Positions 1 to 14,749 of a stretch of 64,000 bases of DNA are shown here, piece by piece (the first letter of the stretch is position 1; every line of letters starts with the position of its first letter). Both the position numbers and the translations under genes were made by a program. A model generated the notes under the pieces. The model was not told the origin of the DNA. It saw only the letters and a list, made by a program, of their open reading frames with translations, and ran no database searches. Source of the stretch: Hydractinia symbiolongicarpus (lineage: Eukaryota > Cnidaria > Hydrozoa > Anthoathecata > Hydractiniidae); NCBI RefSeq assembly GCF_029227915.1, contig NC_079876.1, forward strand, positions 4,280,001 to 4,344,000. Direction: 5' to 3'.

Positions 1-3000
1 GGAAAGATATCACGAAATACATTTCGGTAAGAATATGTGACTCAACCGTTGTAACTCAAACGGATTGATACTGTTAGAAAGTCAATGAAATGTACTTTTT
101 GAAACGGTCTCTATTTCTTCAGAGCGGGATAACGGCTAGGATTGGTCCCACAGTAAGAAATGACTTATTTATCTAAATTCTTAAATGAAGCGCTACCACA
201 GCGCCCACTGTAATCGCTGAGTTTTGGCAATCATGTCAAATTAAGAAGAATGTTATTTCTTGGAGTCCAATTGTCTCACTTTCACATTTATAAGGTCGCA
301 GCCCAAAATCAGTTCAATTAAGTCCCACAGCCAATTGTTTCACTGTTAAAAGCGATGCAACCTAGTAATACCGGAAAGATATCACGAAATACATGTTGGT
401 AAGAATATATGACCCAACCGATTTGCTCAAATAGATTGATGCTGTTAGAAAGTCAATGAAATGCACTTTTTGAAACTGTCTCTATTTCTTCAGCGCGGTC
501 TAACGGCTAGGATTGGTCTTACAGTAAGAAATGACATATTTATCTAAATTTTTAAATGAAACGCTACCACAGCGCCCAGTGTAACCGCTGAGTTCCGGCA
601 ATCATGTCAAATTAAAAAGAATGTTATTTCTTGGAGTCAAATTGACTCACTTATAACGTTTATGAAGTCACAGTCCAAAATCAGTTCAATTAAGTCCCAC
701 AGTCAATAGTTTCACTGTTAAAAGCGATGCAACATATTAATATGAGGAAATTATCGCTAAATACATGTTGGTACGAGTATGTGACGCAACCGTTGTAACT
801 GAAGCGGATTGATACCGTTAGAAAGTCAATGAAATGTAGTTTTTGATACTGTCTCTATTTCTTTAGCGCGGGATAACGGCTAGGATTGGTCCCACAATTT
901 AAAATGATTATTTATCTAAATTTTTAAATGAAGCGCTACCACAGCGACCAGTGTAATCGCTGAGTTCCGGCAATCATGTCAAATTAAGAAGAATGTTATT
1001 TCTTATGGTCCAATTGTCTCACTTATAATGTTTATGAAGTCACAGTCCAAAATCAGTTCAATTAAGTCCCACAGTCAATAGTTTCACTGTTAAAAGCGAT
1101 GCAACCTAGTAATGTTGGAAAAATATCGCTACATACATGTTGGTACGAGTATGTGACGCAACTGTTGTAACTGAAGCGGATTGATACCGTTAGAGAGTCA
1201 ATGAAATGTAGTTTTTGAAACTGTCGCTATTTCTTCAGCGCGCGATAACGGCTAGGATTGGTCCCACAGTAAAAATGACTTAAATATCTAAATTTTTAAA
1301 TGAAGTGCTACCATAGCGCCCAGTGTAATCGCTGAGTTCCGGCAATCACGTCAAATTAAGAAGAATGTTGTTTCTTGGAGTCCAATTTTCTCATTTATCA
1401 CATTTATCAGGTCACAGTCCAAAGTTAGTTCAATTAAGTCACACAGTCAATCGTTTCACTGTTAAAAGCGATACAACCTAGTATTACCGGAAAGATATCA
1501 CGAAATACATTTCGGTAAGAATATGTGACTCAACCGTTGTAACTCAAACGGATTGATACTGTTAGAAAGTCAATGAAATGTACTTTTTGAAACTGTCTCT
1601 ATTTCTTCAGAGCGGGATAACGGCTAGGATTGGTCCCACAGTAAGAAATGACTTATTTATCTAAATTCTTAAATGAAGCGCTACCACAGCGCCCACTGTA
1701 ATCGCTGAGTTGCGGCAATCATGTCAAATTAAGAAGAATGTTATTTCTTGGAGTCCAATTGTCTCACTTTCACATTTATAAGGTCGCAGCCCAAAATCAG
1801 TTCAATTAAGTCCCACAGTCAATTGTTTCACTGTTAAAAGCGATGCAACCTAGTAATACCGGAAAGATATCACGAAATACAAGTTGGTAAGAATATATGA
1901 CCCAACCGATTTGCTCAAAGAGATTGATGCTGTTAGAAAGTCAATGAAATGCACTTTTTGAAACTGTCTCTATTTCTTCAGCGCGGTCTAACGGCTAGGA
2001 TTGGTCTTACAGTAAGAAATGACATATTTATCTAAATTTTTAAATGAAACGCTACCACAGCGCCCAGTCTAACCGCTGAGTTCCGGCAATCATGTCAAAT
2101 TAAAAAGAATGTTATTTCTTGGAGTCAAATTGACTCACTTATAACGTTTATGAAGTCACAGTCCAAAATCAGTTCAATTAAGTCCCACAGTCAATAGTTT
2201 CACTGTTAAAAGCGATACAACCTAGTATTACCGGAAATATATCACGAAATACATTTTGGTACGAGTATGTGACGCAACCGTTGTAACTGAAGAGGATTGA
2301 TACCGTTAGAAAGTCAATGAAATGTAGTTTTTGAAACTGTCGCTATTTCTTCAGCGCGCGATAACGGCTAGGATTGTTCCAACAGTAAAAATGAGTTAAT
2401 TATCTAAATTTTAAAATGAAGTGCTACCACAGCGCCCAGTGCAATATCTGAGTTCCGGCAATCACGTCAAATTAAAAAGAATGTTATTTCTTGGAGTCCA
2501 ATTGTCTCACTTATAACATTTATAAGGTCACAGCCCAATATTAGTTCAATTAAGTCCCACAGTCAATCGTTTCACTGTTAAAAGCGATACAACCTAGTAT
2601 TACCGGAAAGATATCACGAAATACATTTTGGTAAGAATATGTGACTCAGCCGTTGCAACTCAAACGGATGGTACTGTTAGAAAGTCAATGAAATGTACTT
2701 TTTGAAACTGTCGCTATTTCATCAGAGCGGGATAACGGCTAGGATTGGTCCCACAGTAAGAAATGACTTATTTATCTAAATTCCTAAATGAAGCGCTACC
2801 ACATCGCCCAGTGTAATCGCTGAGTTCCGGCAATCATGTCAAATTAAAAAGAATTTTATTTCTTGGAGTCCAATTGTCTCACTTATAACATTTATAAGGT
2901 CACAGTCAAAAATCAGTTCAATTTAATCCCACAGTCAATCGTTTCACTGTTAAAAGCGATGCAACCTATTAATATGAGAAAATTATCGCTAAATACATGT

Positions 3001-6000
3001 TGGTACGAATATGTGACTCATCCGTTGTAACTCAAACGGATTGATGCTGTTAGAAAGTCAATGAAATGTAGTTTTTGATACTGTCTCTATTTCTTCAGCG
3101 CGGGATAACGGCTAGGATTGGTCCCACAATATAAAATGACTTATTTATCTAAATTTTTAAATAAAGCGCTACCACAGCGACCAGTGTAATCGCTGAGTTC
3201 CGGCAATCATGTCAAATTAAGAAGAATGTTATTTCTTGTAGTCCAATTGTCTCACTTATAACGTTTATAAAGTCACAGTCCAAAATCAGTTCAATTAAGT
3301 CCCACAGTCAATAGTTTCACTGTTAAAAGCGATGCAACCTAGTAATGTTGGAATAATATCGCTAAATACATGTTGGTACGAGTATGTGACGCAACCGTTG
3401 TAACTGAAGCGGATTGATACCGTTAGAAAGTCAATGAAATGTAGTTTTTGATACTGTCTCTATTTCTTCAGCGCAGGATAACGGCTAGGATTGGTCCCAC
3501 AATATAAAATGACTTATTTATCTAAGTTTTTAAATGAAGCGCTACCACAGCGACCAGTGTAATCGCTGAGTTCCGGCAATCATGTCAAATTAAGAAGAAT
3601 GTTATTTCTTGTAGTCCAATTGTCTCACTTATAACGTTTATGAAGTCACAGTCCAAAATCAGTTCAATTGAGTCCCACAGTCAATAGTTTCACTGTTAAA
3701 AGCGATGCAACCTAGTAATTTTGGAAAAATATCGCTAAATACATGTTGGTACGAGTATGTGACGCAACCGTTGTAACTGAAGCGGATTGATGCCGTTAGA
3801 TAGTCAATGAAATGTAGTTTTTGAAACTGTCGCTATTTCTTCAGCGCGCGATAACGGCTAGGATTGGTCCCACAGTAAAAATGACTTAATTATCTAAGTT
3901 TTTAAATGAAGTGCTACCACAGCGCCCAGTGTAATCGCTGAGTTCCGGCAATCACGTCAAATTAAAAAGAATGTTGTTTCTTGGAGTCCAATTTTCTCAT
4001 TTATCACATTTATCAGGTCACAGTCCAAAGTTAGTTCAATTAAGTCACACAGTCAATCGTTTCACTGTTAAAAGCGATGTAACCTAGTAATATCAGAAAA
4101 ATATCGCTAAATATATGTTGGTACGAATATGTGACCCAACCGTTGTAACTCACACGGACTGTAACCGTTAGAAAGTCAATGAAATGTACTTTTTGAAACT
4201 GTCGCTATTTCTTCAGCGCGCGATAACAGATAGGATTGGTCTTACAGTAAGAAATGACATATTTATCTAAATTTTTAAATGAAGCGCTACCACAGCGCCC
4301 AGTGTAATCGCTGAGTTCCGGCAATCATTTCAAATTAAAAAGAATGTTATTTCTTGGAGTCCAATTGTCTCACTTATAACATTTATAAGGTCACAGCCCA
4401 AAATCAGTTCCAATTACGTCCCACAGTCAATCGTTTCACTGTTAAAAGCGATACAACCTAGTATTACCGGAAAGATATCACGAAATACATTTCGGTAAGA
4501 ATAGGTGACTCAACCGTTGTAACTCAAACGGATTGATACTGTTAGAAAGTCAATGAAATGTACTTTTTGAAACTGTCTCTATTTCTTCAGAGCGGGATAA
4601 CGGCTAGGATTGGTCCCACAGTAAGAAATGACTTATTTATCTAAATTCTTAAATGAAGCGCTACCACAGCGCCCAGTGTAATCGCTGAGTTGCGGCAATC
4701 ATGTCAAATTAAGAAGAATGTTATTTCTTGGAGTCCAATTGTCTCACTTTCACATTTATAAGGTCGCAGCCCAAAATCAGTTCAATTAAGTCCCACAGCC
4801 AATTGTTTCACTGTTAAAAGCGATGCAACCTAGTAATACCGGAAAGACATCACGAAATACATGTTGGTAAGAATATATGACTCAACCGTTGTAGCTCAAA
4901 GGGATTGATGCTGTTAGAAAGTCAATGAAATGTACTTTTTGAAACTGTCTCTATTTCTTCAGCGCGGTCTAACGGCTAGGATTGGTCATACAGTAAGAAA
5001 TGACATATTTATCTAAATTTTTAAATGAAACGCTACCACAGCGACCAGTGTAATCGCTAAGTTCCGGCAATCATGTCAAATTAAAAAGAATGTTATTTCT
5101 TGGAGTCCAATTGTCTCACTTATAACATTTATAAGGTCACAGTCAAAAATCAGTTCAATTTAATCCCACAGTCAATCACTGTTAAAAGCGATGCAACATA
5201 TTAATATGAGGAAATTATCGCTAAATACATGTTGGTACGAATATGTGACTCATCCGTTGTAACTCAAACGGATTGATGCTGTTAGAAATTCAATGAAATG
5301 TAGTTTTTGATACTGTCTCTATTTCTTCAGCGCGGGATAACGGCTAGGATTGGTCCCACAATTTAAAATGATTATTTATCTAAATTTTTAAATGAAGCGC
5401 TACCACAGCGACCAGTGTAATCGCTGAGTTCCGGCAATCATGTCAAATTAAGAAGAATGTTATTTCTTATGGTCCAATTGTCTCACTTATAACGTTTATG
5501 AAGTCACAGTCCAAAATCAGTTCAATTAAGTCCAACAGTCAATAGTTTCACTGTTAAAAGCGATGCAACCTAGTAATGTTGGAAAAATATCGCTACATAC
5601 ATGTTGGTACGAGTATGTGACGCAACCGTTGTAACTAAAGCGGATTGATACCGTTAGAGAGTCAATGAAATGTAGTTTTTGAAACTGTCGCTATTTCTTC
5701 AGCGCGCGATAACGGCTAGGATTGGTCCCACAGTAAAAATGACTTAAATATCTAAATTTTTAAATGAAGTGCTACCACAGCGCCCAGTGTAATCGCTGAG
5801 TTCCGACAATCACGTCAAATTAAGAAGAATGTTGTTTCTTGGAGTCCAATTTTCTCATTTATCACATTTATCAGGTCACAGTCCAAAGTTAGTTCAATTA
5901 AGTCACACAGTCAATCGTTTCACTGTTAAAAGCGATACAACCTAGTATTACCGGAAAGATATCACGAAATACATTTCGGTAAGAATATGTGACTCAACCG

Positions 6001-8170
6001 TTGTAACTCAAACGGATTGATACTGCTAGAAAGTCAATGAAATGTACTTTTTGAAACGGTCTCTATTTCTTCAGAGCGGGATAACGGCTAGGATTGGTCC
6101 CACAGTAAGAAATGACTTATTTATCTAAATTCTTAAATGAAGCGCTACCACAGCGCCCACTGTAATCGCTGAGTTGCGGCAATCATGTCAAATTAAGAAG
6201 AATGTTATTTCTTGGAGTCCAATTGTCTCACTTTCACATTTATAAGGTCGCAGCCCAAAATCAGTTCAATTAAGTCCCACAGCCAATTGTTTCACTGTTA
6301 AAAGCGATGCAACCTAGTAATACCGGAAAGATATCACCAAATACATGTTGGTAAGAATATATGACCCAACCGATTTGCTCAAAGAGATTGATGCTGTTAG
6401 AAAGTCAATGAAATGCACTTTTTGAAACTGTCTCTATTTCTTCAGCGCGGTCTAACGGCTAGGATTGGTCTTACAGTAAGAAATGACATATTTATCTAAA
6501 TTTTTAAATGAAACGCTACCACAGCGCCCAGTGTAACCGCTGAGTTCCGGCAATCATGTCAAATTAAAAAGAATGTTATTTCTTGGAGTCAAATTGACTC
6601 ACTTATAACGTTTATGAAGTCACAGTCCAAAATCAGTTCAATTAAGTCCCACAGTCAATAGTTTCACTGTTAAAAGCGATGCAACATATTAATATGAGGA
6701 AATTATCGCTAAATACATGTTGGTACGAGTATGTGACGCAACCGTTGTAACTGAAGCGGATTGATACCGTTAGAAAGTCAATGAAATGTAGTTTTTGATA
6801 CTGTCTCTATTTCTTTAGCGCGGGATAACGGCTAGGATTGGTCCCACAATTTAAAATGATTATTTATCTAAATTTTTAAATGAAGCGCTACCACAGCGAC
6901 CAGTGTAATCGCTGAGTTCCGGCAATCATGTCAAATTAAGAAGAATGTTATTTCTTATGGTCCAATTGTCTCACTTATAATGTTTATGAAGTCACAGTCC
7001 AAAATCAGTTCAATTAAGTCCCACAGTCAATAGTTTCACTGTTAAAAGCGATGCAACCTAGTAATGTTGGAAAAATATCGCTACATACATGTTGGTACGA
7101 GTATGTGACGCAACCGTTGTAACTGAAGCGGATTGATACCGTTAGAGAGTCAATGAAATGTAGTTTTTGAAACTGTCGCTATTTCTTCAGCGCGCGATAA
7201 CGGCTAGGATTGGTCCCACAGTAAAAATGACTTAAATATCTAAATTTTTAAATGAAGTGCTACCACAGCGCCCAGTGTAATCGCTGAGTTCCGGCAATCA
7301 CGTCAAATTAAGAAGAATGTTGTTTCTTGTAGTCCAATTTTCTCCTTTATCACATTTATCAGGTCACAGTCCAAAGTTAGTTCAATTAAGTCACACAGTC
7401 AATCGTTTCACTGTTAAAAGCGATACAACCTAGTATTGCCGGAAAGATATCACGAAATACATTTCGGTAAGAATATGTGACTCAACCGTTGTAACTCAAA
7501 CGGATTGATACTGTTAGAAAGTCAATGAAATGTACTTTTTGAAACTGTCTCTATTTCTTCAGAGCGGGATAACGGCTAGGATTGGTCCCACAGTAAGAAA
7601 TGACTTATTTATCTAAATTCTTAAATGAAGCGCTACCACAGCGCCCACTGTAATCGCTGAGTTGCGGCAATCATGTCAAATTAAGAAGAATGTTATTTCT
7701 TGGAGTCCAATTGTCTCACTTTCACATTTATAAGGTCGCAGCCCAAAATCAGTTCAATTAAGTCCCACAGCCAATTGTTTCACTGTTAAAAGCGATGCAA
7801 CCTAGTAATACCGGAAAGATATCACGAAATACATGTTGGTAAGAATATATGACCCAACCGATTTGCTCAAAGAGATTGATGCTGTTAGAAAGTCAATGAA
7901 ATGCACTTTTTGAAACTGTCTCTATTTCTTCAGCGCGGTCTAACGGCTAGGATTGGTCTTACAGTAAGAAATGACATATTTATCTAAATTTTTAAATGAA
8001 ACGCTACCACAGCGCCCAGTGTAACCGCTGAGTTCCGGCAATCATGTCAAATTAAAAAGAATGTTATTTCTTGGAGTCAAATTGACTCACTTATAACGTT
8101 TATGAAGTCACAGTCCAAAATCAGTTCAATTAAGTCCCACAGTCAATAGTTTCACTGTTAAAAGCGATGC
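1..8170 (+). repeat. 16-monomer duplication pair within the satellite (offset about 5952 bp)
   Basis: Positions 1-2218 match 5953-8170 almost base for base. They share rare variants: GAAACGGTCTC is seen at about 99 and again at about 6053. Within each copy a 4-monomer cycle (1488 bp) is visible. The stretch 740-1488 is present three times, at about 740, 5205 and 6693, marked by CCCACAATTTAAAATGATT. The match ends near 2219/8171, where one copy continues as CCTAGTATTACCGG and the other as CCTAGTAATGTTGG. Confidence 0.8.
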
Positions 8171-11100
8171 AACCTAGTAATGTTGGAAAAATATCGCTAA
8201 ATACATGTTGGTACGAGTATGTGACGCAACCGTTGTAACTGAAGCGGATTAATACCGTTAGAGAGTCAATGAAATGTAGTTTTTGAAACTGTCGCTATTT
8301 CTTCAGCAGGCGATAACGGCTAGGATTGGTCCCACAGTAAAAATGACTTAATTATCTAAATTTTTAAATGAAGTGCTACCACAGCGCCCAGTGTAATCGC
8401 TGAGTTCCGGCAATCACGTCAAATTAAGAAGAATGTTGTTTCTTGGAGTCCAATTTTCTCATTTATCACATTTATCAGGTCACAGTCCAAAGTTAGTTCA
8501 ATTAAGTCACACAGTCAATCGTTTCACTGTTAAAAGCGATGCAACCTAGTAATATCAGAAAAATATCGCTAAATACGTGTTGGTACGAATATGTGACCCA
8601 ACCGTTGTAACTCACAGGGACTGTAACCGTTATAAAGTCAATGAAATGTAGTTTTTGAAACTTTCGCTATTTCTTCAGCGCGCGATAACAGATAGGATTG
8701 GTCTTACAGTAAGAAATGACATATTTATCTAAATTTTTAAATGAAGCGCTACCACAGGGCCAGTGTAATCGCTGAGTTCCGGCAATCATGTCAAATTAAA
8801 AAGATTGTTATTTCTTGGAGTCCAATTGTCTCACTTATAACATTTATAAGGTCACAGCCCAAAATCAGTTCCAATTACGTCCCACAGTCAATCGTTTCAC
8901 TGTTAAAAGCGATACAACCTAGTATTACCGGAAAGATATCACGAAATACATTTCGGTAAGAATATGTGACTCAACCGTTGTAACTCAAACGGATTGATAC
9001 TGTTAGAAAGTCAATGAAATGTACTTTTTGAAACTGTCTCTATTTCTTCAGAGCGGGATAACGGCTAGGATTGGTCCCACAGTAAGAAATGACTTATTTA
9101 TCTAAATTCTTAAATGAAGCGCTACCACAGCGCCCAGTGTAATCGCTGAGTTGCGGCAATCATGTCAAATTAAGAAGAATGTTATTTCTTGGAGTCCAAT
9201 TGTCTCACTTTCACATTTATAAGGTCGCAGCCCAAAATCAGTTCAATTAAGTCCCACAGCCAATTGTTTCACTGTTAAAAGCGATGCAACCTAGTAATAC
9301 CGGAAAGATATCACGAAATACATGTTGGTAAGAATATATGACCCTACCGTTGTAGCCCAAAGGGATTGGTGCTGTTAGAAAGTCAATGAAATGTACTTTT
9401 TGAAACTGTCTCTATTTCTTCAGCGCGGTCTAACGGCTAGGATTGGTCTTACAGTAAGAAATGACATATTTATCTAAATTTTTTAATGAAACGCTACCAC
9501 AGCGCCCAGTGTAACCGCTGAGTTCCGGCAATCATGTCAAATTAAAAAGAATGTTATTTCTTGGAGTCAAATTGACTCACTTATAACGTTTATGAAGTCA
9601 CAGTCCAAAATCAGTTCAATTAAGTCCCACAGTCAATAGTTTCACTGTTAAAAGCGATGCAACCTAGTAATGTTGGAAAAATATCGCTAAATACATGTTG
9701 GTACGAGTATGTGACGCAACCGTTGTAACTGAAGCGGATTGATACCGTTAGAGAGTCAATGAAATGTAGTTTTTGAAACTGTCGCTATTTCTTCAGCGCG
9801 CGATAACGGCTAGGATTGGTCCCACAGTAAAAATGACTTAATTATCTAAGTTTTTAAATAAAGTGCTACCACAGCGCCCAGTGTAATCGCTGAGTTCCGG
9901 CAATCACGTCAAATTAAGAAGAATGTTGTTTCTTGGAGTCCAATTTTCTCATTTATCACATTTATCAGGTCACAGTCCAAAGTTAGTTCAATTAAGTCAC
10001 ACAGTCAATCGTTTCACTGTTAAAAGCGATGCAACCTAGTAATACCGGAAAGATATCACGAAATACATGTTGGTAAGAATATATGACCCAACCGTTGTAG
10101 CTCAAACGCATTGATACTGTTAGAAAGTCAATGAAATGTACTTTTTGAAACTGTTTCTATTTCTTCAGAGCGGGATAACGGCTAGGGTTGGTCTTACAGT
10201 AAGAAATGACATATTTATCTAAATTTTTAAATGAAGCGCTACCACAGCGCCCAGTGTAATCGCTGAGTTCCGGCAATCATGTCAAATTAAAAAGAATGTT
10301 ATTTCTTGGAGTCCAATTGTCTCACTTATAACATTTATAAGGTCACAGCCCAAAATCAGTTCCAATTACGTCCCACAGTCAATCGTTTCACTGTTAAAAG
10401 CGATACAACCTAGTATTACCGGAAAGATATCACGAAATACATTTTGGTAAGAATATGTGACTCAACCGTTGTAACTCAAACGGATTGATACTGATAGAAA
10501 GTCAATGAAATGTACTTTTTGAAACTGTCTCTATTTCTTCAGAGCGGGATAACGGCTAGGATTGGTCCCACAGTAAGAAATGACTTATTTATCTAAATTC
10601 TTAAATGAAGCGCTACCACAGCGCCCACTGTAATCGCTGAGTTGCGGCAATCATGTCAAATTAAGAAGAATGTTATTTCTTGGAGTCCAATTGTCTCACT
10701 TTCACATTTATAAGGTCGCAGCCCAAAATCAGTTCAATTAAGTCCCACAGCCAATTGTTTCACTGTTAAAAGCGATGCAACCTAGTAATACCGGAAAGAT
10801 ATCACGAAATACATGTTGGTAAGAATATATGACCCAACCGATTTGCTCAAAGAGATTGATGCTGTTAGAAAGTCAATGAAATGCACTTTTTGAAACTGTC
10901 TCTATTTCTTCAGCGCGGTCTAACGGCTAGGATTGGTCTTACAGTAAGAAATGACATATTTATCTAAATTTTTAAATGAAACGCTACCACAGCGCCCAGT
11001 GTAACCGCTGCGTTCCGGCAATCATGTCAAATTAAAAAGAATGTTATTTCTTGGAGTCAAATTGACTCACTTATAACGTTTATGAAGTCACAGTCCAAAA

Positions 11101-13200
11101 TCAGTTCAATTAAGTCCCACAGTCAATAGTTTCACTGTTAAAAGCGATGCAACCTAGTAATGTTGGAAAAATATCGCTAAATACATGTTGGTACGAGTAT
11201 GTGACGCAACCGTTGTAACTGAAGCGGATTAATACCGTTAGAGAGTCAATGAAATGTAGTTTTTGAAACTGTCGCTATTTCTTCAGCAGGCGATAACGGC
11301 TAGGATTGGTCCCACAGTAAAAATGACTTAATTATCTAAATTTTTAAATGAAGTGCTACCACGGCGCCCAGTGTAATCGCTGAGTTCCGGCAATCACGTC
11401 AAATTAAGAAGAATGTTGTTTCTTGGAGTCCAATTTTCTCATTTATCACATTTATCAGGTCACAGTCCAAAGTTAGTTCAATTAAGTCACACAGTCAATC
11501 GTTTCACTGTTAAAAGCGATGCAACCTAGTAATATCAGAAAAATATCGCTAAATACATGTTGGTACGAATATGTGACCCAACCGTTGTAACTCACACGGA
11601 CTGTAACCGTTATAAAGACAATGAAATGTAGTTTTTGAAACTTTCGCTATTTCTTCAGCGCGCGATAACAGATAGGATTGGTCTTACAGTAAGAAATGAC
11701 ATATTTATCTAAATTTTTAAATGAAGCGCTACCACAGGGCCAGTGTAATCGCTGAGTTCCGGCAATCATGTCAAATTAAAAAGATTGTTATTTCTTGGAG
11801 TCCAATTGTCTCACTTATAACATTTATAAGGTCACAGCCCAAAATCAGTTCCAATTACGTCCCACAGTCAATCGTTTCACTGTTAAAAGCGATACAACCT
11901 AGTATTACCGGAAAGATATCACGAAATACATTTCGGTAAGAATATGTGACTCAACCGTTGTAACTCAAACGGATTGATACTGTTAGAAAGTCAATGAAAT
12001 GTACTTTTTGAAACTGTCTCTATTTCTTCAGCGCGGTCTAACGGCTAGGATTGGTCTTACAGTAAGAAATGACATATTTATCTAAATTTTTAAATGAAAC
12101 GCTACCACAGCGCCCAGTGTAACCGCTGAGTTCCGGCAATCATGTCAAAGTAAAAAGAATGTTATTTCTTGGAGTCAAATTGACTCACTTATAACGTTTA
12201 TGAAGTCACAGTCCAAAATCAGTTCAATTAAGTCCCACAGTCAATAGTTTCACTGTTAAAAGCGATGCAACCTAGTAATGTTGGAAAAATATCGCTAAAT
12301 ACATGTTGGTACGAGTATGTGACGCAACCGTTGTAACTGAAGCGGATTGATACCGTTAGAGAGTCAATGAAATGTAGTTTTTGAAACTGTCGCTATTTCT
12401 TCAGCGCGCGATAACGGCTAGGATTGGTCCCACAGTAAAAATGACTTAATTATCTAAGTTTTTAAATGAAGTGCTACCACAGCGCCCAGTGTAATCGCTG
12501 AGTTCCGGCAATCACGTCAAATTAAGAAGAATGTTGTTTCTTGGAGTCCAATTTTCTCATTTATCACATTTATCAGGTCACAGTCCAAAGTTAGTTCAAT
12601 TAAGTCACACAGTCAATCGTTTCACTGTTAAAAGCGATGCAACCTAGTAATACCGGAAAGATATCACGAAATACATGTTGGTAAGAATATATGACCCAAC
12701 CGTTGTAGCTCAAACGCATTGATACTGTTAGAAAGTCAATGAAATGTACTTTTTGAAACTGTTTCTATTTCTTCAGAGCGGGATAACGGCTAGGGTTGGT
12801 CTTACAGTAAGAAATGACATATTTATCTAAATTTTTAAAGGAAGCGCTACCACAGCGCCCAGTGTAATCGCTGAGTTCCGGCAATCATGTCAAATTAAAA
12901 AGAATGTTATTTCTTGGAGTCCAATTGTCTCACTTATAACATTTATAAGGTCACAGCCCAAAATCAGTTCCAATTACGTCCCACAGTCAATCGTTTCACT
13001 GTTAAAAGCGATACAACCTAGTATTACCGGAAAGATATCACGAAATACATTTTGGTAAGAATATGTGACTCAACCGTTGTAACTCAAACGGATTGATACT
13101 GTTAGAAAGTCAATGAAATGTACTTTTTGAAACTGTCTCTATTTCTTCAGAGCGGGATAACGGCTAGGATTGGTCCCACAGTAAGAAATGACTTATTTAT
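7441..13200 (+). repeat. 8-monomer duplication (offset 2980 bp), with a one-monomer length change
   Basis: 7441 to about 9030 matches 10421 to about 12010 at an offset of 2980 bp. A 219-bp stretch (8741-8959 and 11721-11939) translates identically in both copies. Beyond about 9050/12030 the register changes: 9421 onward matches 12031 onward at an offset of 2610 bp, one monomer shorter. This is the footprint of unequal exchange or a one-monomer deletion in the second copy. Confidence 0.75.
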
Positions 13201-14749
13201 CTAAATTCTTAAATGAAGCGCTACCACAGCGCCCAGTGTAATCGCTGAGTTGCGGCAATGATGTCAAATTAAGAAGAATGTTATTTCTTGGAGTCCAATT
13301 GTCTCACTTTCACGTTTATAAGGTCGCAGCCCAAAATCAGTACAATTAAGTCCCACAGCCAATTGTTTCACTGTTAAAAGCGATGCAACCTAGTAATACC
13401 GGAAAGATATCACGAAATACATGTTGGTAAGAATATATGACCCAACCGTTGTAGCTCAAAGGGATTGATGCTGTTAGAAAGTCAATGAAATGTACTTTTT
13501 GAAACTGTCTCTATTTCTTCAGCGCGGTCTAACGGCTAGGATTGGTCTTACAGTAAGAAATGACATATTTATCTAAATTTTTAAATGAAACGCTACCACA
13601 GCGCCCAGTGTAACCGCTGAGTTCCGGCAATCATGTCAAATTAAAAAGAAAGTTATTTCTTTGAGTCCAATTGTCTCACTTATAACGTTTATGAAGTCAC
13701 AGTCCAAAATCAGTTCAATTAAGTCCCACAGTCAATAGTTTCACTGTTAAAAGCGATGCAACCTAGTAATGTTGGAAAAATATCGCTAAATACATGTTGG
13801 TAAGAATATGTGATTCAACCGTTGTAACTCAAACGGATTGATACTGTTAGAAAGTCAATGAAATGTACTTTTTGAAACTGTCTCTATTTCTTCAGAGCGG
13901 GATAACGGCTAGGATTGGTCCCACAGTAAGAAATGACTTATTTATCTAAATTCTTAAATGAAGCGCTACCACAGCGCCCAGTGTAATCGCTGAGTTGCGG
14001 CAATCATGTCAAATTAAGAAGAATGTTATTTCTTGGAGTCCAATTGTCTCACTTTCACATTTATAAGGTCGCAGCCCAAAATCAGTTCAATTAAGTCCCA
14101 CAGCCAATTGTTTCACTGTTAAAAGCGATGCAACCTAGTAATACCGGAAAGATATCACGAAATACATGTTGGTAAGAATAACTGACCCAACCGTTGTAGC
14201 TCAAAGGGATTGATGCTGTTAGAAAGTCAATGAAATGTACTTTTTGAAACTGTCTCTATTTCTTCAGCGCGGTCTAACGGCTAGGATCGGTCTTACAGTA
14301 AGAAATGACATATTTATCTAAATTTTTAAGTGAAACGCTACCACAGCGCCCAGTGTAACCGCTGAGTTCCGGCAATCATGTCAAATTAAAAAGAATGTTA
14401 TTTCTTGGAGTCAAATTGACACACTTATAACATTTATAAGGTCACTGCCCAAAATGAGTTCCAATTAAGTCCCACAGTCAATCGTTTCACTGTTAAAAGC
14501 GATACAACCTAGTATTACCGGAAAGATATCATGAAATACATTTTGGTAAGAATATGTGACTCAACCGTTGTAACTCAAACGGATTGATACTGTTAGAAAG
14601 TCAATGAAATGTACTTTTTGAAACTGTCTCTATTTCTTCAGAGCGGGATAACGGCTAGGGTTGGTCTTACAGTAAGAAATGACATATTTATCTAAATTTT
14701 TAAATGAAGCGCTACCACAGCGCCCAGTGTAATCGCTGAGTTCCGGCAA

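Noticed and set aside
8741-8959. 72-codon + strand open frame, repeated identically at 11721-11939 (also a 60-codon relative at 15115-15297)
   Set aside because: It lies wholly inside satellite monomers, its identity follows from the 2980-bp duplication, and neighbouring monomers interrupt it. No domain or start context supports a gene.
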